A stretch of DNA of 64,000 nt from contig CANMWN010000001.1 in NCBI GenBank assembly GCA_947501625.1, positions 941,319 through 1,005,318 on the forward strand, written 5' to 3'. The translations under genes and the position numbers were made by a program. The stretch comes from an uncultured Flavobacteriaceae bacterium. GTDB lineage: Bacteria; Bacteroidota; Bacteroidia; Flavobacteriales; Flavobacteriaceae. Positions 8,223-16,824 of this stretch are shown here, one piece after another. The notes beneath the pieces are model-generated. The model ran no database searches. It was given only the letters and a program-made list of their open reading frames with translations, and was not told the origin of the DNA. The stretch's first letter is position 1, and each line of letters opens with the position of its first letter.

Positions 8223-9212
8223 ATGACTAAAATAACTGCTGCAATTACTGCTGTTGGTAAATATCTTCCAGATTATGTATTGTCTAACAAGGTTTTAGAA
8301 ACAATGGTTGATACAAATGATGAATGGATTGTAACGAGGACAGGAATAAGTGAAAGAAGAATTTTAAAAGAAGAAGGAAAAGGGACTTCTTTTATGGCTA
8401 TTAAAGCTAGTGAGGATTTAATTCAAAAATCTCAAATTGACCCAAAAGAAATTGATTTAGTAGTTGTTTGTACAGCAACTCCAGATATGCAAGCTGCCTC
8501 AACCGCAGCTTTTGTTGCTTCTAGCATTGGTGCCAGCAATGCATTTGCCTTTGATATGGATGCAGCATGTTCAAGTTTTTTATTCGGTATGTCAGTTGTT
8601 TCAGGATACATTGAGTCAGGAAAATATAAAAAAGTCTTGTTGATTGGCGGAGATAAAAATTCTTCAATGATTAATTATAAGGATAGAGCCACGTGTATAA
8701 TTTTTGGAGATGGAGCTGGTGCTGTATTGTTTGAAGCAAATACTGAAGGAAATGGTATTCAAGACGAATATTTAAGAACTGATGGGTCAGGAAGAGATTT
8801 TTTAAGAGTGAAAAAGGGTGGGTCTTCTTATCCGTTTCAAATTGGAGATGTTCACGATGAAGAAAGTTTTGTTTTTCAAGAAGGACGAACTGTTTTTAAA
8901 AATGCAGTATTTAATATGGCTGATGTGAGTGAAAAAATTCTTGAAAGAAATAATTTAACTAAAGATGATGTTGCTTGGTTAGCAGCACATCAGGCAAATA
9001 AAAGAATTATTGACGCAACAGCACAGAGAGTTGGACTAGACGACTCTAAAGTGATGATGAATATTGCAAAATATGGAAATACAACATCTGCTACATTGCC
9101 TTTATTATTGGCAGATTATGAAAATAAATTAAAAAAAGGAGATAATATAATTTTTGCAGCATTTGGTGGAGGTTTTTCTTGGGGAGCTATCTACTTAAAA
9201 TGGGCATATTAA
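8223..9212 (+). CDS. fabH: 3-oxoacyl-ACP synthase III (FabH)
   Basis: 329 aa thiolase-fold enzyme that starts fatty-acid synthesis by condensing an acyl-CoA with malonyl-ACP. The catalytic triad is visible: Cys116 in DMDAACSSFLF, His in AAHQANKRIID and Asn in KYGNTTSATLPL. The C-terminal FGGGFSWGAIYL is also typical. It heads a fabH-accB-accC unit with 31- and 33-base gaps, placing malonyl-CoA supply next to the enzyme that consumes malonyl-ACP. Bacteroidota FabH often accepts branched acyl-CoA primers, but this cannot be read from sequence alone. Confidence 0.95.
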   Translation: MTKITAAITAVGKYLPDYVLSNKVLETMVDTNDEWIVTRTGISERRILKEEGKGTSFMAIKASEDLIQKSQIDPKEIDLVVVCTATPDMQAASTAAFVASSIGASNAFAFDMDAACSSFLFGMSVVSGYIESGKYKKVLLIGGDKNSSMINYKDRATCIIFGDGAGAVLFEANTEGNGIQDEYLRTDGSGRDFLRVKKGGSSYPFQIGDVHDEESFVFQEGRTVFKNAVFNMADVSEKILERNNLTKDDVAWLAAHQANKRIIDATAQRVGLDDSKVMMNIAKYGNTTSATLPLLLADYENKLKKGDNIIFAAFGGGFSWGAIYLKWAY

Positions 9213-9243
9213 TAAAAAACTAACTACTTAATTATATAATATT

Positions 9244-9729
9244 ATGGATTTAAAAGAAATTCAAAGTCTTATTAAATTTGTGTCAAAATCTGGCGTAAGT
9301 GAGGTTAAACTTGAAGTTGAAGACTTTAAAATAACAATAAAAACAGGGCATGACAGTCCTGAAACTACAATAGTGCATCAAGCACCAGTAGCAGTTCAAC
9401 AACCTGTTCCTGTTGCAGCCGCTGCACCACAAGTTGCTGCTGCTCAAGCAACAGAAACTAAAGAGGCTGCTGCATCAGATGATTCAAAATACGTTACAAT
9501 TACATCACCAATTATTGGAACTTTTTATAGAAAACCTTCTCCTGACAAGCCAAATTTTGTTGAAGTAGGAGATACCATTCAAGCAGATTCGGTGGTGTGT
9601 ATTGTTGAAGCGATGAAACTATTTAATGAAATAGAAGCTGAAGTATCAGGAAAAATTGTAAAAGTATTAGTAGATGAGTCTACACCTGTAGAGTTTGGTC
9701 AGCCATTATTTTTAGTTGATCCTTCATAA
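9244..9729 (+). CDS. accB: Biotin carboxyl carrier protein of acetyl-CoA carboxylase
   Basis: 161 aa. An N-terminal helical region is followed by an Ala/Pro/Val-rich flexible linker (about residues 45-78) and a C-terminal biotinyl domain with VEAMKLFNEI, where Lys125 is the biotinylated residue. It carries the carboxyl group between AccC and the carboxyltransferase, whose genes are not in this window. Confidence 0.96.
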   Translation: MDLKEIQSLIKFVSKSGVSEVKLEVEDFKITIKTGHDSPETTIVHQAPVAVQQPVPVAAAAPQVAAAQATETKEAAASDDSKYVTITSPIIGTFYRKPSPDKPNFVEVGDTIQADSVVCIVEAMKLFNEIEAEVSGKIVKVLVDESTPVEFGQPLFLVDPS

Positions 9730-9762
9730 ATTTTTGCATTTAATTTTTAATTCTTTTGAGTT

Positions 9763-11112
9763 ATGTTTAAAAAAATATTAATTGCAAATAGAGGCGAAAT
9801 AGCTTTACGAGTTATTAGAACTTGTAGAGAAATGGGTATCAAGTCTGTTGCTGTATATTCAACGGCTGATGCTGATAGTTTGCACGTAAAATTTGCTGAT
9901 GAGGCTGTATGTATTGGCCCTGCATCAAGTAGTGAATCTTATTTAAAAATTTCAAATATAATTTCGGCAGCTGAAATTACAAACGCTGATGCTATTCATC
10001 CAGGATATGGATTTTTGGCTGAAAATGCTAAGTTCTCAAAAATATGTGAAGAGCATGATATTAAATTCATTGGTGCATCTCCAGAAATGATTAACAGAAT
10101 GGGAGATAAGGCTTCTGCTAGAGCAACTATGGAAGAAGCTGGAGTTCCTTGTGTTCCTGGATCAGATGGACTGTTAGATACTTATGAAGAAGCAGAAGCA
10201 TTGGCAGATGAAATGGGTTATCCCGTAATGTTAAAAGCATCTGCTGGTGGTGGAGGAAAAGGTATGCGTGCCATTTGGAAGAAAGAAGATTTGAGAAAAG
10301 GTTGGGATGGAGCAAGACAAGAATCCAAAGCATTTTTTGATAATGATGATATGTATATGGAGAAACTTATAGAAGAACCTAGACATATTGAGATTCAAGT
10401 GGTAGGTGATTCTTATGGTAAAGCTTGTCATTTATCAGAAAGGGATTGTTCAGTTCAACGTCGTCATCAAAAATTGACAGAAGAAGTTCCATCGCCGTTT
10501 ATGACAAAAAAATTGCGTAAGGAAATGGGTGAAGCTGCTGTCAAAGCTGCAGAATATATTAAATACGAAGGAGCGGGAACTGTTGAATTTTTGGTTGATA
10601 AGAATAGAAATTTCTATTTTATGGAAATGAATACTCGTATTCAAGTAGAGCATCCAATTACTGAACAAGTAATTGATTTTGATTTAATTAGAGAGCAAAT
10701 TTTAGTTGCTGCTGGTGTTCCGATTTCAGGGAAAAATTATATGCCAAACTTACATTCTATTGAATGTAGAATAAATGCTGAAGATCCTTATAATGATTTT
10801 AGACCTTCACCAGGAAAAATTGAAGTATTACATGCTCCTGGAGGTCATGGAGTTCGTTTGGATACTCATGTATATGCAGGTTATAGTATTCCGCCTAACT
10901 ATGATTCAATGATTGCTAAGTTGATTACGACTGCTCAAACACGTGAAGAAGCAATCAATAAGATGAAACGTGCTTTAGATGAGTTTGTCATTGAAGGTAT
11001 TCATACTACAATTCCTTTCCACAGGCAGTTGATGGATCATCCAGATTATGTTGCGGGAAATTATACAACAAAGTTTATGGAAGATTTTGAAATGAAACCA
11101 AAAGAGGATTAA
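9763..11112 (+). CDS. accC: Biotin carboxylase subunit of acetyl-CoA carboxylase
   Basis: 449 aa, the expected length. It carries the carboxylase N-terminal signature ([16 protein letters not shown]), the glycine-rich ATP-grasp loop [14 protein letters not shown], the biotin carboxylase motif [14 protein letters not shown] and the C-terminal carboxylase domain. It performs ATP-dependent carboxylation of biotin on AccB using bicarbonate. It is last in the fabH-accB-accC unit and is followed by a terminator at 11138. Confidence 0.97.
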   Translation: MFKKILIANRGEIALRVIRTCREMGIKSVAVYSTADADSLHVKFADEAVCIGPASSSESYLKISNIISAAEITNADAIHPGYGFLAENAKFSKICEEHDIKFIGASPEMINRMGDKASARATMEEAGVPCVPGSDGLLDTYEEAEALADEMGYPVMLKASAGGGGKGMRAIWKKEDLRKGWDGARQESKAFFDNDDMYMEKLIEEPRHIEIQVVGDSYGKACHLSERDCSVQRRHQKLTEEVPSPFMTKKLRKEMGEAAVKAAEYIKYEGAGTVEFLVDKNRNFYFMEMNTRIQVEHPITEQVIDFDLIREQILVAAGVPISGKNYMPNLHSIECRINAEDPYNDFRPSPGKIEVLHAPGGHGVRLDTHVYAGYSIPPNYDSMIAKLITTAQTREEAINKMKRALDEFVIEGIHTTIPFHRQLMDHPDYVAGNYTTKFMEDFEMKPKED

Positions 11113-11137
11113 TTCATTTCAAACTTTAATAATATTT

Positions 11138-11170
11138 AAAAGGATACAAGAGATTGTATCCTTTTCTTTT
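11138..11170 (+). terminator. Rho-independent terminator after accC
   Basis: A perfect 12-bp stem (AAAAGGATACAA / TTGTATCCTTTT) with a GAGA loop, then CTTTTCTTTT. It separates the acc genes from the following Lrp gene. Confidence 0.85.
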
Positions 11171-11178
11171 TATATTTG
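11171..11178 (+). promoter_or_regulatory. -7 box for the Lrp/AsnC gene
   Basis: TATATTTG directly follows the accC terminator and ends 18 bases before the preferred ATG at 11197. It overlaps a possible upstream TTG start and argues against using it. Confidence 0.6.
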
Positions 11179-11196
11179 ATTTCATATTATAAAATA

Positions 11197-11661
11197 ATGA
11201 AACAAAAAGACTTACATATTGACGGAATTGATAAAATAATATTAAAACAATTAATCAATGACGCAAGAACACCTATTTTAAGTATAGCAAGAGAAGTTGG
11301 AATTTCTGGGGCGGCTATTCATCAACGTTTAAGAAAATTGGAGGCTTCAGGATTAATTGCAGGTTCAAATTTGGTAATGAATCCAAAAGTATTGGGTTAT
11401 AAAACATTGGCATTTGTAGGAATATTTTTAGATGCAGCAAGTAAATATTCAGCGGCAATAAAAAGACTAAAAGAAATCCCTGAAGTAGTGGAGAGTCACT
11501 ATACAACAGGGAATTATGCTATTTTTATTAAGATTTTATGTCGCGATAACGAGCATTTAATGAATTTGTTGAATAAAGAAATTCAATCAATAAAAGGTGT
11601 TGCAAGAACTGAGACTTTTATTTCATTAGACCAGCAAATCAATAGACAGATTAATCTTTAA
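11197..11661 (+). CDS. Lrp/AsnC-family transcriptional regulator
   Basis: 154 aa from the ATG at 11197. It has an N-terminal winged helix (about residues 8-55: DKIILKQLINDARTP, SIAREVGISGAAIHQRL) and a C-terminal RAM/ligand-binding alpha-beta domain (from about 65). It is a typical octameric feast/famine regulator that senses amino acids. Its neighbours do not reveal the target. Its last 4 bases overlap the convergent zinc-peptidase gene. Confidence 0.92.
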   Translation: MKQKDLHIDGIDKIILKQLINDARTPILSIAREVGISGAAIHQRLRKLEASGLIAGSNLVMNPKVLGYKTLAFVGIFLDAASKYSAAIKRLKEIPEVVESHYTTGNYAIFIKILCRDNEHLMNLLNKEIQSIKGVARTETFISLDQQINRQINL

Positions 11662-12332
11662 TCTCTACCTAAATATATCATTACATAGTATAACAAGGTT
11701 GCTAAAGCACCAATTGCAGCAACAACATATGTTCTAGCAGCCCATTTCAAAGCATCTTTAGCACCAGCTTGTTCATCGGCTGTTAACATATTTTTATTGT
11801 CTAGCCAAGCAAGAGCTCTATTACTTGCATCATATTCAACAGGTAAAGTAACAAAACTAAAAGTCACAGTAGCAGCAAATAGTATTATTCCAATTGGTAA
11901 TAATATTGGAAATGCTTGAATAAATAAACCAGCCATGATAATCCACATAGAAAGTTTACTAGCAATACTAACCATTGGAACCATGCTAGATCTAAATTGT
12001 AACCAAGAATAAGAAGTTGCGTGTTGAACAGCATGTCCAACTTCATGAGCAGCAACTGCAGCTGCTGCGGCATTTCTTTGATTGTATACACCTTCACTTA
12101 AATTTACAGTTTTATCCTTTGGATTGTAATGATCAGTTAATCTTCCAGGAGTTGAAATTACCTTCACATCATGAATACCATTGTCAGAAAGCATTTGCTC
12201 TGCAATTTCTTTACCTGACATTCCATTTTGAAGCGTGAGTTGAGAATATTTTTTGAATTTATTTTTAAGTGTTGATTGAACTATCCATCCAAATAGTGCG
12301 ATAAGTCCAAATATTACATAACCGAATAACAT
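11658..12332 (-). CDS. YugP-type membrane zinc metallopeptidase
   Basis: 224 aa with an N-terminal membrane helix, the zincin motif HEVGH (AAHEVGHAVQHATSY) and further membrane helices at about 120-165 and the C-terminus. This matches the neutral zinc metallopeptidase YugP family, which sits in the cytoplasmic membrane. A substrate is not known. The preceding segment SEGVYNQRNAAAAAVAAHE is characteristic. Confidence 0.88.
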   Translation of the reverse strand: MLFGYVIFGLIALFGWIVQSTLKNKFKKYSQLTLQNGMSGKEIAEQMLSDNGIHDVKVISTPGRLTDHYNPKDKTVNLSEGVYNQRNAAAAAVAAHEVGHAVQHATSYSWLQFRSSMVPMVSIASKLSMWIIMAGLFIQAFPILLPIGIILFAATVTFSFVTLPVEYDASNRALAWLDNKNMLTADEQAGAKDALKWAARTYVVAAIGALATLLYYVMIYLGRD

Positions 12333-12429
12333 ATTGTCTAAATTTTATTTTTGTAAAGTTAATTAAAAATTGTTTTTATTATTAATAACTTTATAGCATA
12401 AATTATTCCAAATAATAGCATACGACAAA

Positions 12430-13458
12430 ATGGCAAACATTCCACACATTTTATTGATTTATACTGGCGGAACAATTGGTATGACAAAAGATTATGAAAC
12501 AGGCGCTTTAAAAGCTTTTGATTTTGATAAATTATTGAAATATATACCAGAATTAAAACATTTGAATTGTACTATTGAAAGTGAATCTTTTAAAAATCCA
12601 ATAGATTCATCAAATATGAATCCTGAATATTGGGTTGATATCACAGAAATTATCGAAAGGCGATATGAAGACTTTGATGGATTTGTTGTGTTGCATGGTT
12701 CAGATACCATGTCTTATACTGCATCAGCAGTGAGTTTTATGTTTGAAAACTTGTCAAAACCAGTCATATTTACGGGTTCTCAATTACCAATTGGTGATTT
12801 ACGAACCGATGCTAAAGAAAATATGATTACTTCAATTGAAATTGCTAGTGCTCAAAAGAATGGAAAACCAATAGTATCTGAAGTTTGTTTGTATTTTGAG
12901 TATAAATTATATCGAGCAAATAGAACAACGAAGATTAATGCAGAGCATTTTGAAGCCTTTTCTTCGCCCAATTACCCTCCATTAGCTGAAAGTGGTGTTC
13001 ATTTGAAATTTAACGAGCAAGTATTGTTAAAATCTAGGAGGTCAAAAAGTATAAGAATTAGAAAACGACTAGAAAATAACATTGCCTTATTAAAGTTGTT
13101 TCCTGGAATTACTGAGAATGTAGTCAAAAGTATTTTGGAAATAGAAGGATTAAAAGGTGTGGTGCTTGAAACGTATGGTTCTGGAAATGCTCCAACTGAT
13201 AAATGGTTTATAGATTTATTATCTACTGCTTTAAAAAAGGGAGTCAAAATTGTAGATGTAACACAATGTGCAGGAGGTAGTGTAATTTTAGGTCAATACG
13301 AAACAAGTGTAAAACTCCAAAAGATTGGTTTAATCAGTGGAAAAGACATAACAACTGAAGCTGCTCTAGTCAAATTAATGTATTTATTAGGAGAAGAAAT
13401 TCCTAGAAGGAAGTTCAAATCGATATTTGAGAAGCCATTAAGAGGTGAAATGACCTAA
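12430..13458 (+). CDS. ansA: Type I (cytoplasmic) L-asparaginase
   Basis: 342 aa with both catalytic Thr motifs: LLIYTGGTIGM near the N-terminus and VVLHGSDTMSYTASA at about residue 90. There is no signal peptide, so it is a cytoplasmic enzyme hydrolysing L-Asn to Asp and ammonia. It precedes the ExbB/ExbD operon, an order common in Flavobacteriaceae. The 300-base gap and AT-rich spacer suggest independent transcription. Confidence 0.93.
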   Translation: MANIPHILLIYTGGTIGMTKDYETGALKAFDFDKLLKYIPELKHLNCTIESESFKNPIDSSNMNPEYWVDITEIIERRYEDFDGFVVLHGSDTMSYTASAVSFMFENLSKPVIFTGSQLPIGDLRTDAKENMITSIEIASAQKNGKPIVSEVCLYFEYKLYRANRTTKINAEHFEAFSSPNYPPLAESGVHLKFNEQVLLKSRRSKSIRIRKRLENNIALLKLFPGITENVVKSILEIEGLKGVVLETYGSGNAPTDKWFIDLLSTALKKGVKIVDVTQCAGGSVILGQYETSVKLQKIGLISGKDITTEAALVKLMYLLGEEIPRRKFKSIFEKPLRGEMT

Positions 13459-13758
13459 ATATGAAGTAATTAATCATTAATAAATAGAAATAAATTAATA
13501 AAAATTGATTTTTTTTAAAGAATTGATAATAAATTGCTTAGAACTATTGATTTGATGAAAATGAAATAATAATATTAAAATAGAAAATTAAATTTTCGAA
13601 ACTCAACAATTTTTTGTTACTTGCTCTACTCAAAAAGTTGAGATTACAGAAGCAATACTCTGTTAAAAACAATAACTTGAAAAGAATCAATTTTCATTTT
13701 TTTGTAAAAATATTATATCTTTAACCCGTAAACTAATAATTAAATTAACTATTACACA
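13459..13758 (+). other. Gene-free spacer between ansA and exbB
   Basis: 300 bases, very AT-rich, with no convincing ORF. The distinctive part is 13600-13642, where AACTCAAC and GTTGAG can pair around a T-rich loop. It is followed by a more complex stretch (13643-13680) unlike the surrounding A/T runs. It may hold a leader, operator or small RNA. No clear terminator for ansA and no perfect TAnnTTTG box were seen. Confidence 0.4.
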
Positions 13759-14487
13759 ATGAAAAAATTATTTACTATCCTAGCAATCACAGGTTTATTG
13801 TTTTTAGGAACTACACAAAGTACGTATGCACAAGAAGCGCAACAAACTGAAGAAGTTAAAACGTTTCATCAAGAATTAAAACAGCGTTTTATTCAAGGAG
13901 GGCCAGAATTTATGGGAATTGTATTGATTGCTTTAATTTTAGGTTTAGCTATAGCAATCGAAAGAATTATCTATTTAAATATGGCGTCTACTAATACTGA
14001 TAAATTAGTTGCCAATGTAGAAGATGCACTTGCTTCAGGAGGAATAGATGCTGCAAAAGAAGTTTGTAGAAACACTAAAGGACCTGTTGCTTCAATATTC
14101 TATCAAGGTTTAAGCCGTTCAGATGAAGGAATTGAGGCAGTTGAAAAAGCCGTAGTTGGTTATGGTGGAGTTCAAATGGGATTATTAGAGAAAAATATTT
14201 CATGGTTATCTTTATTTATTGCATTAGCACCAATGCTTGGGTTCATGGGAACTGTAATTGGTATGATTAAAGCATTTGATGATATTGCAGTGTCTAATGA
14301 GATGTCTCCAGCAACTGTTGCAGGTGGTATTCAAGTAGCATTATTAACAACAGTATTTGGATTGGTAGTAGCAATTATCTTACAAATATTTTATAATTAC
14401 ATCATTGCAAAAGTTGATAACATTGTAAATAATATGGAGAACGCTTCAATTTCATTGGTAGACTTATTAGTTGACCACAAAAAATAA
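13759..14487 (+). CDS. exbB: MotA/TolQ/ExbB proton-channel protein with signal peptide
   Basis: 242 aa. It begins with a cleavable-looking signal peptide (to about STYAQ, residue 25), then has a membrane helix at about 50-72 and two further helices in the conserved core (WLSLFIALAPMLGFMGTVIGMI and GIQVALLTTVFGLVVAII). The GTVxGM and TxxG signatures match ExbB/TolQ. With the two ExbD proteins it should form the proton-driven motor that energises TonB-dependent outer-membrane transport. It is the first gene of a four-gene operon. Confidence 0.93.
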   Translation: MKKLFTILAITGLLFLGTTQSTYAQEAQQTEEVKTFHQELKQRFIQGGPEFMGIVLIALILGLAIAIERIIYLNMASTNTDKLVANVEDALASGGIDAAKEVCRNTKGPVASIFYQGLSRSDEGIEAVEKAVVGYGGVQMGLLEKNISWLSLFIALAPMLGFMGTVIGMIKAFDDIAVSNEMSPATVAGGIQVALLTTVFGLVVAIILQIFYNYIIAKVDNIVNNMENASISLVDLLVDHKK

Positions 14488-14495
14488 GAACTACT

Positions 14496-14957
14496 ATGAA
14501 TAATAAATTATATAACATCGCAAAAATTGGCGCTGGTATTTTAGGTGTAATTGGTATTGTATTACTAGTTATGGTTATGATGGCTGGTGACGCTGTGATT
14601 GATGATCCAGCAACACAATCAAGAGTAGTTGATCCATTTGTAACATTTACATTTTTTATGTTAGGATTAACTGTAATTCTTGCTATTGGTTTTACGCTTT
14701 GGGGATTATTAAAAAACCCAGCTGCATTAAAGAAATCTCTTATGACATTAGCTGTATTGGCTGGTTTATTTGCTCTTGCCTATGTTTTATCTAACGGTGA
14801 TGCTGTGACAGATAAATTTGGAAATGTAATTGAGTATGGTGAAGCCGGACCAATATCTAAAAGAGTAGGAACTTTAATTAAATACACTTATATCCTTGGA
14901 ATAATAGGTTTGGTATGTGTTTTGTGGGGTTCTTTAAAAGGAATGTTTTCTAAATAA
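14496..14957 (+). CDS. Four-helix membrane protein of the ExbB/ExbD operon, function unknown
   Basis: 153 aa with four predicted membrane segments (about residues 9-30, 48-68, 78-98 and 127-147) and a conserved-looking loop GDAVTDKFGNVIEYGEAG. I recognise no characterised domain. It lies 8 bases after exbB and 14 before the first exbD, so it is cotranscribed and may be an accessory subunit or stability factor of the motor. That role is inference from position only. Confidence 0.8.
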   Translation: MNNKLYNIAKIGAGILGVIGIVLLVMVMMAGDAVIDDPATQSRVVDPFVTFTFFMLGLTVILAIGFTLWGLLKNPAALKKSLMTLAVLAGLFALAYVLSNGDAVTDKFGNVIEYGEAGPISKRVGTLIKYTYILGIIGLVCVLWGSLKGMFSK

Positions 14958-14971
14958 AACCCAACAAGATT

Positions 14972-15601
14972 ATGGCAAGAAGAGACACACCCGAAATCAA
15001 TGCAGGATCTATGGCGGATATTGCGTTCTTACTATTGATATTTTTCTTAGTAACTACGACTATGGACATAGATGCAGGGATTTCTAGAAAATTACCGGAA
15101 AAACAGCCAGAAAATGTTGAGCCTCCAATTATCAAACAACGTAACATTTTTGAAATAAGTATCAATAGAAATGATGACTTATTGGTAGAGAATGAATACA
15201 AAAAAGTTGAAGATATCAAGCAAATGGCTATTGATTTTATAGATAATGGTGGAAAAGTAGGAAATCCTATTGAATTGTTTGGAGAGACTGAGGGTACTGA
15301 ATGCACTTGGTGTGAAGGTGCTAAAGCCGAAGATTCATCAGATCATCCTAATAAAGCAATTATCGCTATAAAAACAGATAGAAGTACTAAGTATGGAACT
15401 TATATAGCTGTTCAAAATCAAATTAGTGAAGCATATTCATTTTTAAGAGATAGATTGGCTCAAAAGGAGTATGGTAGAAAGTTTTCTGATATGGTAAAAG
15501 AGGATAAGAACAATAAAATTAATCCTGATCAATCTTTGAAAGATAAAATCAAAAGGATTAAAGCAATGTATCCTGAAATTATCACAGAACAAAATAATTA
15601 A
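14972..15601 (+). CDS. exbD: ExbD/TolR-family biopolymer transport protein (long form)
   Basis: 209 aa. A short cytoplasmic N-terminus leads into one membrane helix bearing the essential proton-carrying Asp16 (AGSMADIAFLLLIFFLV), then a periplasmic domain. It is longer than typical ExbD (about 140 aa) because of an insert of about 60 residues containing CTWC and a Lys-rich C-terminal extension. It pairs with the next gene, a second ExbD, giving an ExbB with two different ExbD proteins, common in Bacteroidota. Confidence 0.92.
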   Translation: MARRDTPEINAGSMADIAFLLLIFFLVTTTMDIDAGISRKLPEKQPENVEPPIIKQRNIFEISINRNDDLLVENEYKKVEDIKQMAIDFIDNGGKVGNPIELFGETEGTECTWCEGAKAEDSSDHPNKAIIAIKTDRSTKYGTYIAVQNQISEAYSFLRDRLAQKEYGRKFSDMVKEDKNNKINPDQSLKDKIKRIKAMYPEIITEQNN

Positions 15602-15613
15602 AAATATTAGCGT

Positions 15614-16081
15614 ATGTCTAAATTTAGTAAAAAGAAAAAAGGACTTCCACCAATTAATACGGCTTCATTACCAGATATTGTATTTATGTTATTATTCTTC
15701 TTTATGGTAGCAACTACGATGAGAGAAACAGCAATTTTGGTAAAGAATGAATTACCTTCTTCAACTGAGGTTAAGAAGTTATCAGAAAAGAGATTGGTAA
15801 GTACTATTTATGTGGGAGCAGCAACAAACACTCCTAAAAATGCAGATGCTCCTGATTTAATTCAATTGAATGACAAGATAGCAAGTGTAAAGGATGTTAG
15901 GAACTTTATTTATAATGAGCGTCAAGATATTCCTTTGGCTGAGCAAAGTGCAATGACTACTTTAATAAAATCGGATGTTAATAGTACTGTTGGTACCATT
16001 ACTGATATTAAAAAAGAGTTACGTGAAATTAATGCATTGAAAGTAACCTATGCTACACGTCAAAAAAGTGAAAGAAAATAA
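15614..16081 (+). CDS. exbD: ExbD/TolR-family biopolymer transport protein (second copy)
   Basis: 155 aa with the same layout: basic N-terminus, helix with Asp21 (TASLPDIVFMLLFFFMV), then a periplasmic domain ending RQKSERK. It lies 12 bases after the first exbD and is the last gene before a perfect terminator hairpin. Confidence 0.92.
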   Translation: MSKFSKKKKGLPPINTASLPDIVFMLLFFFMVATTMRETAILVKNELPSSTEVKKLSEKRLVSTIYVGAATNTPKNADAPDLIQLNDKIASVKDVRNFIYNERQDIPLAEQSAMTTLIKSDVNSTVGTITDIKKELREINALKVTYATRQKSERK

Positions 16082-16103
16082 TTTTTTCTAAGTAATATTT
16101 TAT

Positions 16104-16135
16104 AACGGCAACCAAATATTTGGTTGCCGTTTTTC
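16104..16135 (+). terminator. Rho-independent terminator of the exbB-exbD-exbD operon
   Basis: A 28-base perfect palindrome (arms 16104-16117 and 16118-16131, core CGGCAACC/GGTTGCCG) followed by T4, 22 bases after the exbD stop. With almost no unpaired loop, the real loop will be the central AATATT. Confidence 0.88.
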
Positions 16136-16137
16136 GT

Positions 16138-16145
16138 TATATTTG
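16138..16145 (+). promoter_or_regulatory. -7 box very close to the beta-barrel gene start
   Basis: TATATTTG ends only 4 bases before the ATG at 16150, so transcription would start at or next to the start codon. This could give a leaderless mRNA. Confidence 0.5.
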
Positions 16146-16149
16146 TTTT

Positions 16150-16824
16150 ATGGTAGTTAGGCTTTGTTTACTCTTACTTTTTTTAGTTTCATTTATTTCT
16201 TATTCGCAACAAGAAAATAATAGTATATTTGTTGATACATCTTATCTAGAAGACCAAATATATTTAGGGATTTCATATAATATACTTACGAAACAACCAG
16301 CAGATTTTGAACAAAATGGATTGTCAGGTGGCATAGCCTTAGGTTTTATCAAAGATTTTCCTATTAATGAGGCTAGAAATGTTGGGTTTGGAGTTGGCTT
16401 AGGCTATTCTTACAATGCATATATTCAAAATTTAAAGATATCAAATTCTAGTTTTGAGATTCTAAACAACATTGATTTTAATAGTAACCGATTTAGTACT
16501 CATGTATTAGAAATGCCGATAGAATATAGATGGAGGACTTCTACTGCAACCAAGTATAATTTTTGGCGTATATATGGAGGAGTTAAGGTAGGTTATGTAT
16601 TTGCTAGTAGTTCAAAGTTTACTGATCCAACACAAGTTGTAAAAACGACTAATATAAAGAATTTACAAAAGTTTCAATACGGATTAACACTAAATGCAGG
16701 TTATAATACCTTTAATTTAAGTTTATATTATGGTTTAAACCCTTTGTTTAAAAATATGAGTATAGATAACCGTAAAGTTGATTTGAAGCAATTAAACGTT
16801 GGTTTAATGTTTTACATATTGTAA
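16150..16824 (+). CDS. Outer-membrane beta-barrel (PorT-like/porin family) protein
   Basis: 224 aa from the ATG at 16150, which gives a clean signal peptide (MVVRLCLLLLFLVSFISYSQ). The upstream in-frame ATG at 16120 lies inside the exb terminator stem and is rejected. Alternating strands and a C-terminal MFYIL suit an 8-10-stranded barrel similar to the OMP_b-brl_2/PorT superfamily. PorT itself belongs to the type IX secretion system, but I cannot claim orthology. The last 13 bases overlap the convergent membrane-protein gene. Confidence 0.75.
   Translation: MVVRLCLLLLFLVSFISYSQQENNSIFVDTSYLEDQIYLGISYNILTKQPADFEQNGLSGGIALGFIKDFPINEARNVGFGVGLGYSYNAYIQNLKISNSSFEILNNIDFNSNRFSTHVLEMPIEYRWRTSTATKYNFWRIYGGVKVGYVFASSSKFTDPTQVVKTTNIKNLQKFQYGLTLNAGYNTFNLSLYYGLNPLFKNMSIDNRKVDLKQLNVGLMFYIL

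Noticed and set aside
9410-9480. Ala-rich repetitive stretch in accB
   Set aside because: This is the normal flexible Ala/Pro linker of biotin carboxyl carrier proteins.
10127-10668. Three overlapping minus-strand ORFs inside accC
   Set aside because: No domain, no ribosome binding site, and complete overlap with a well-conserved gene.
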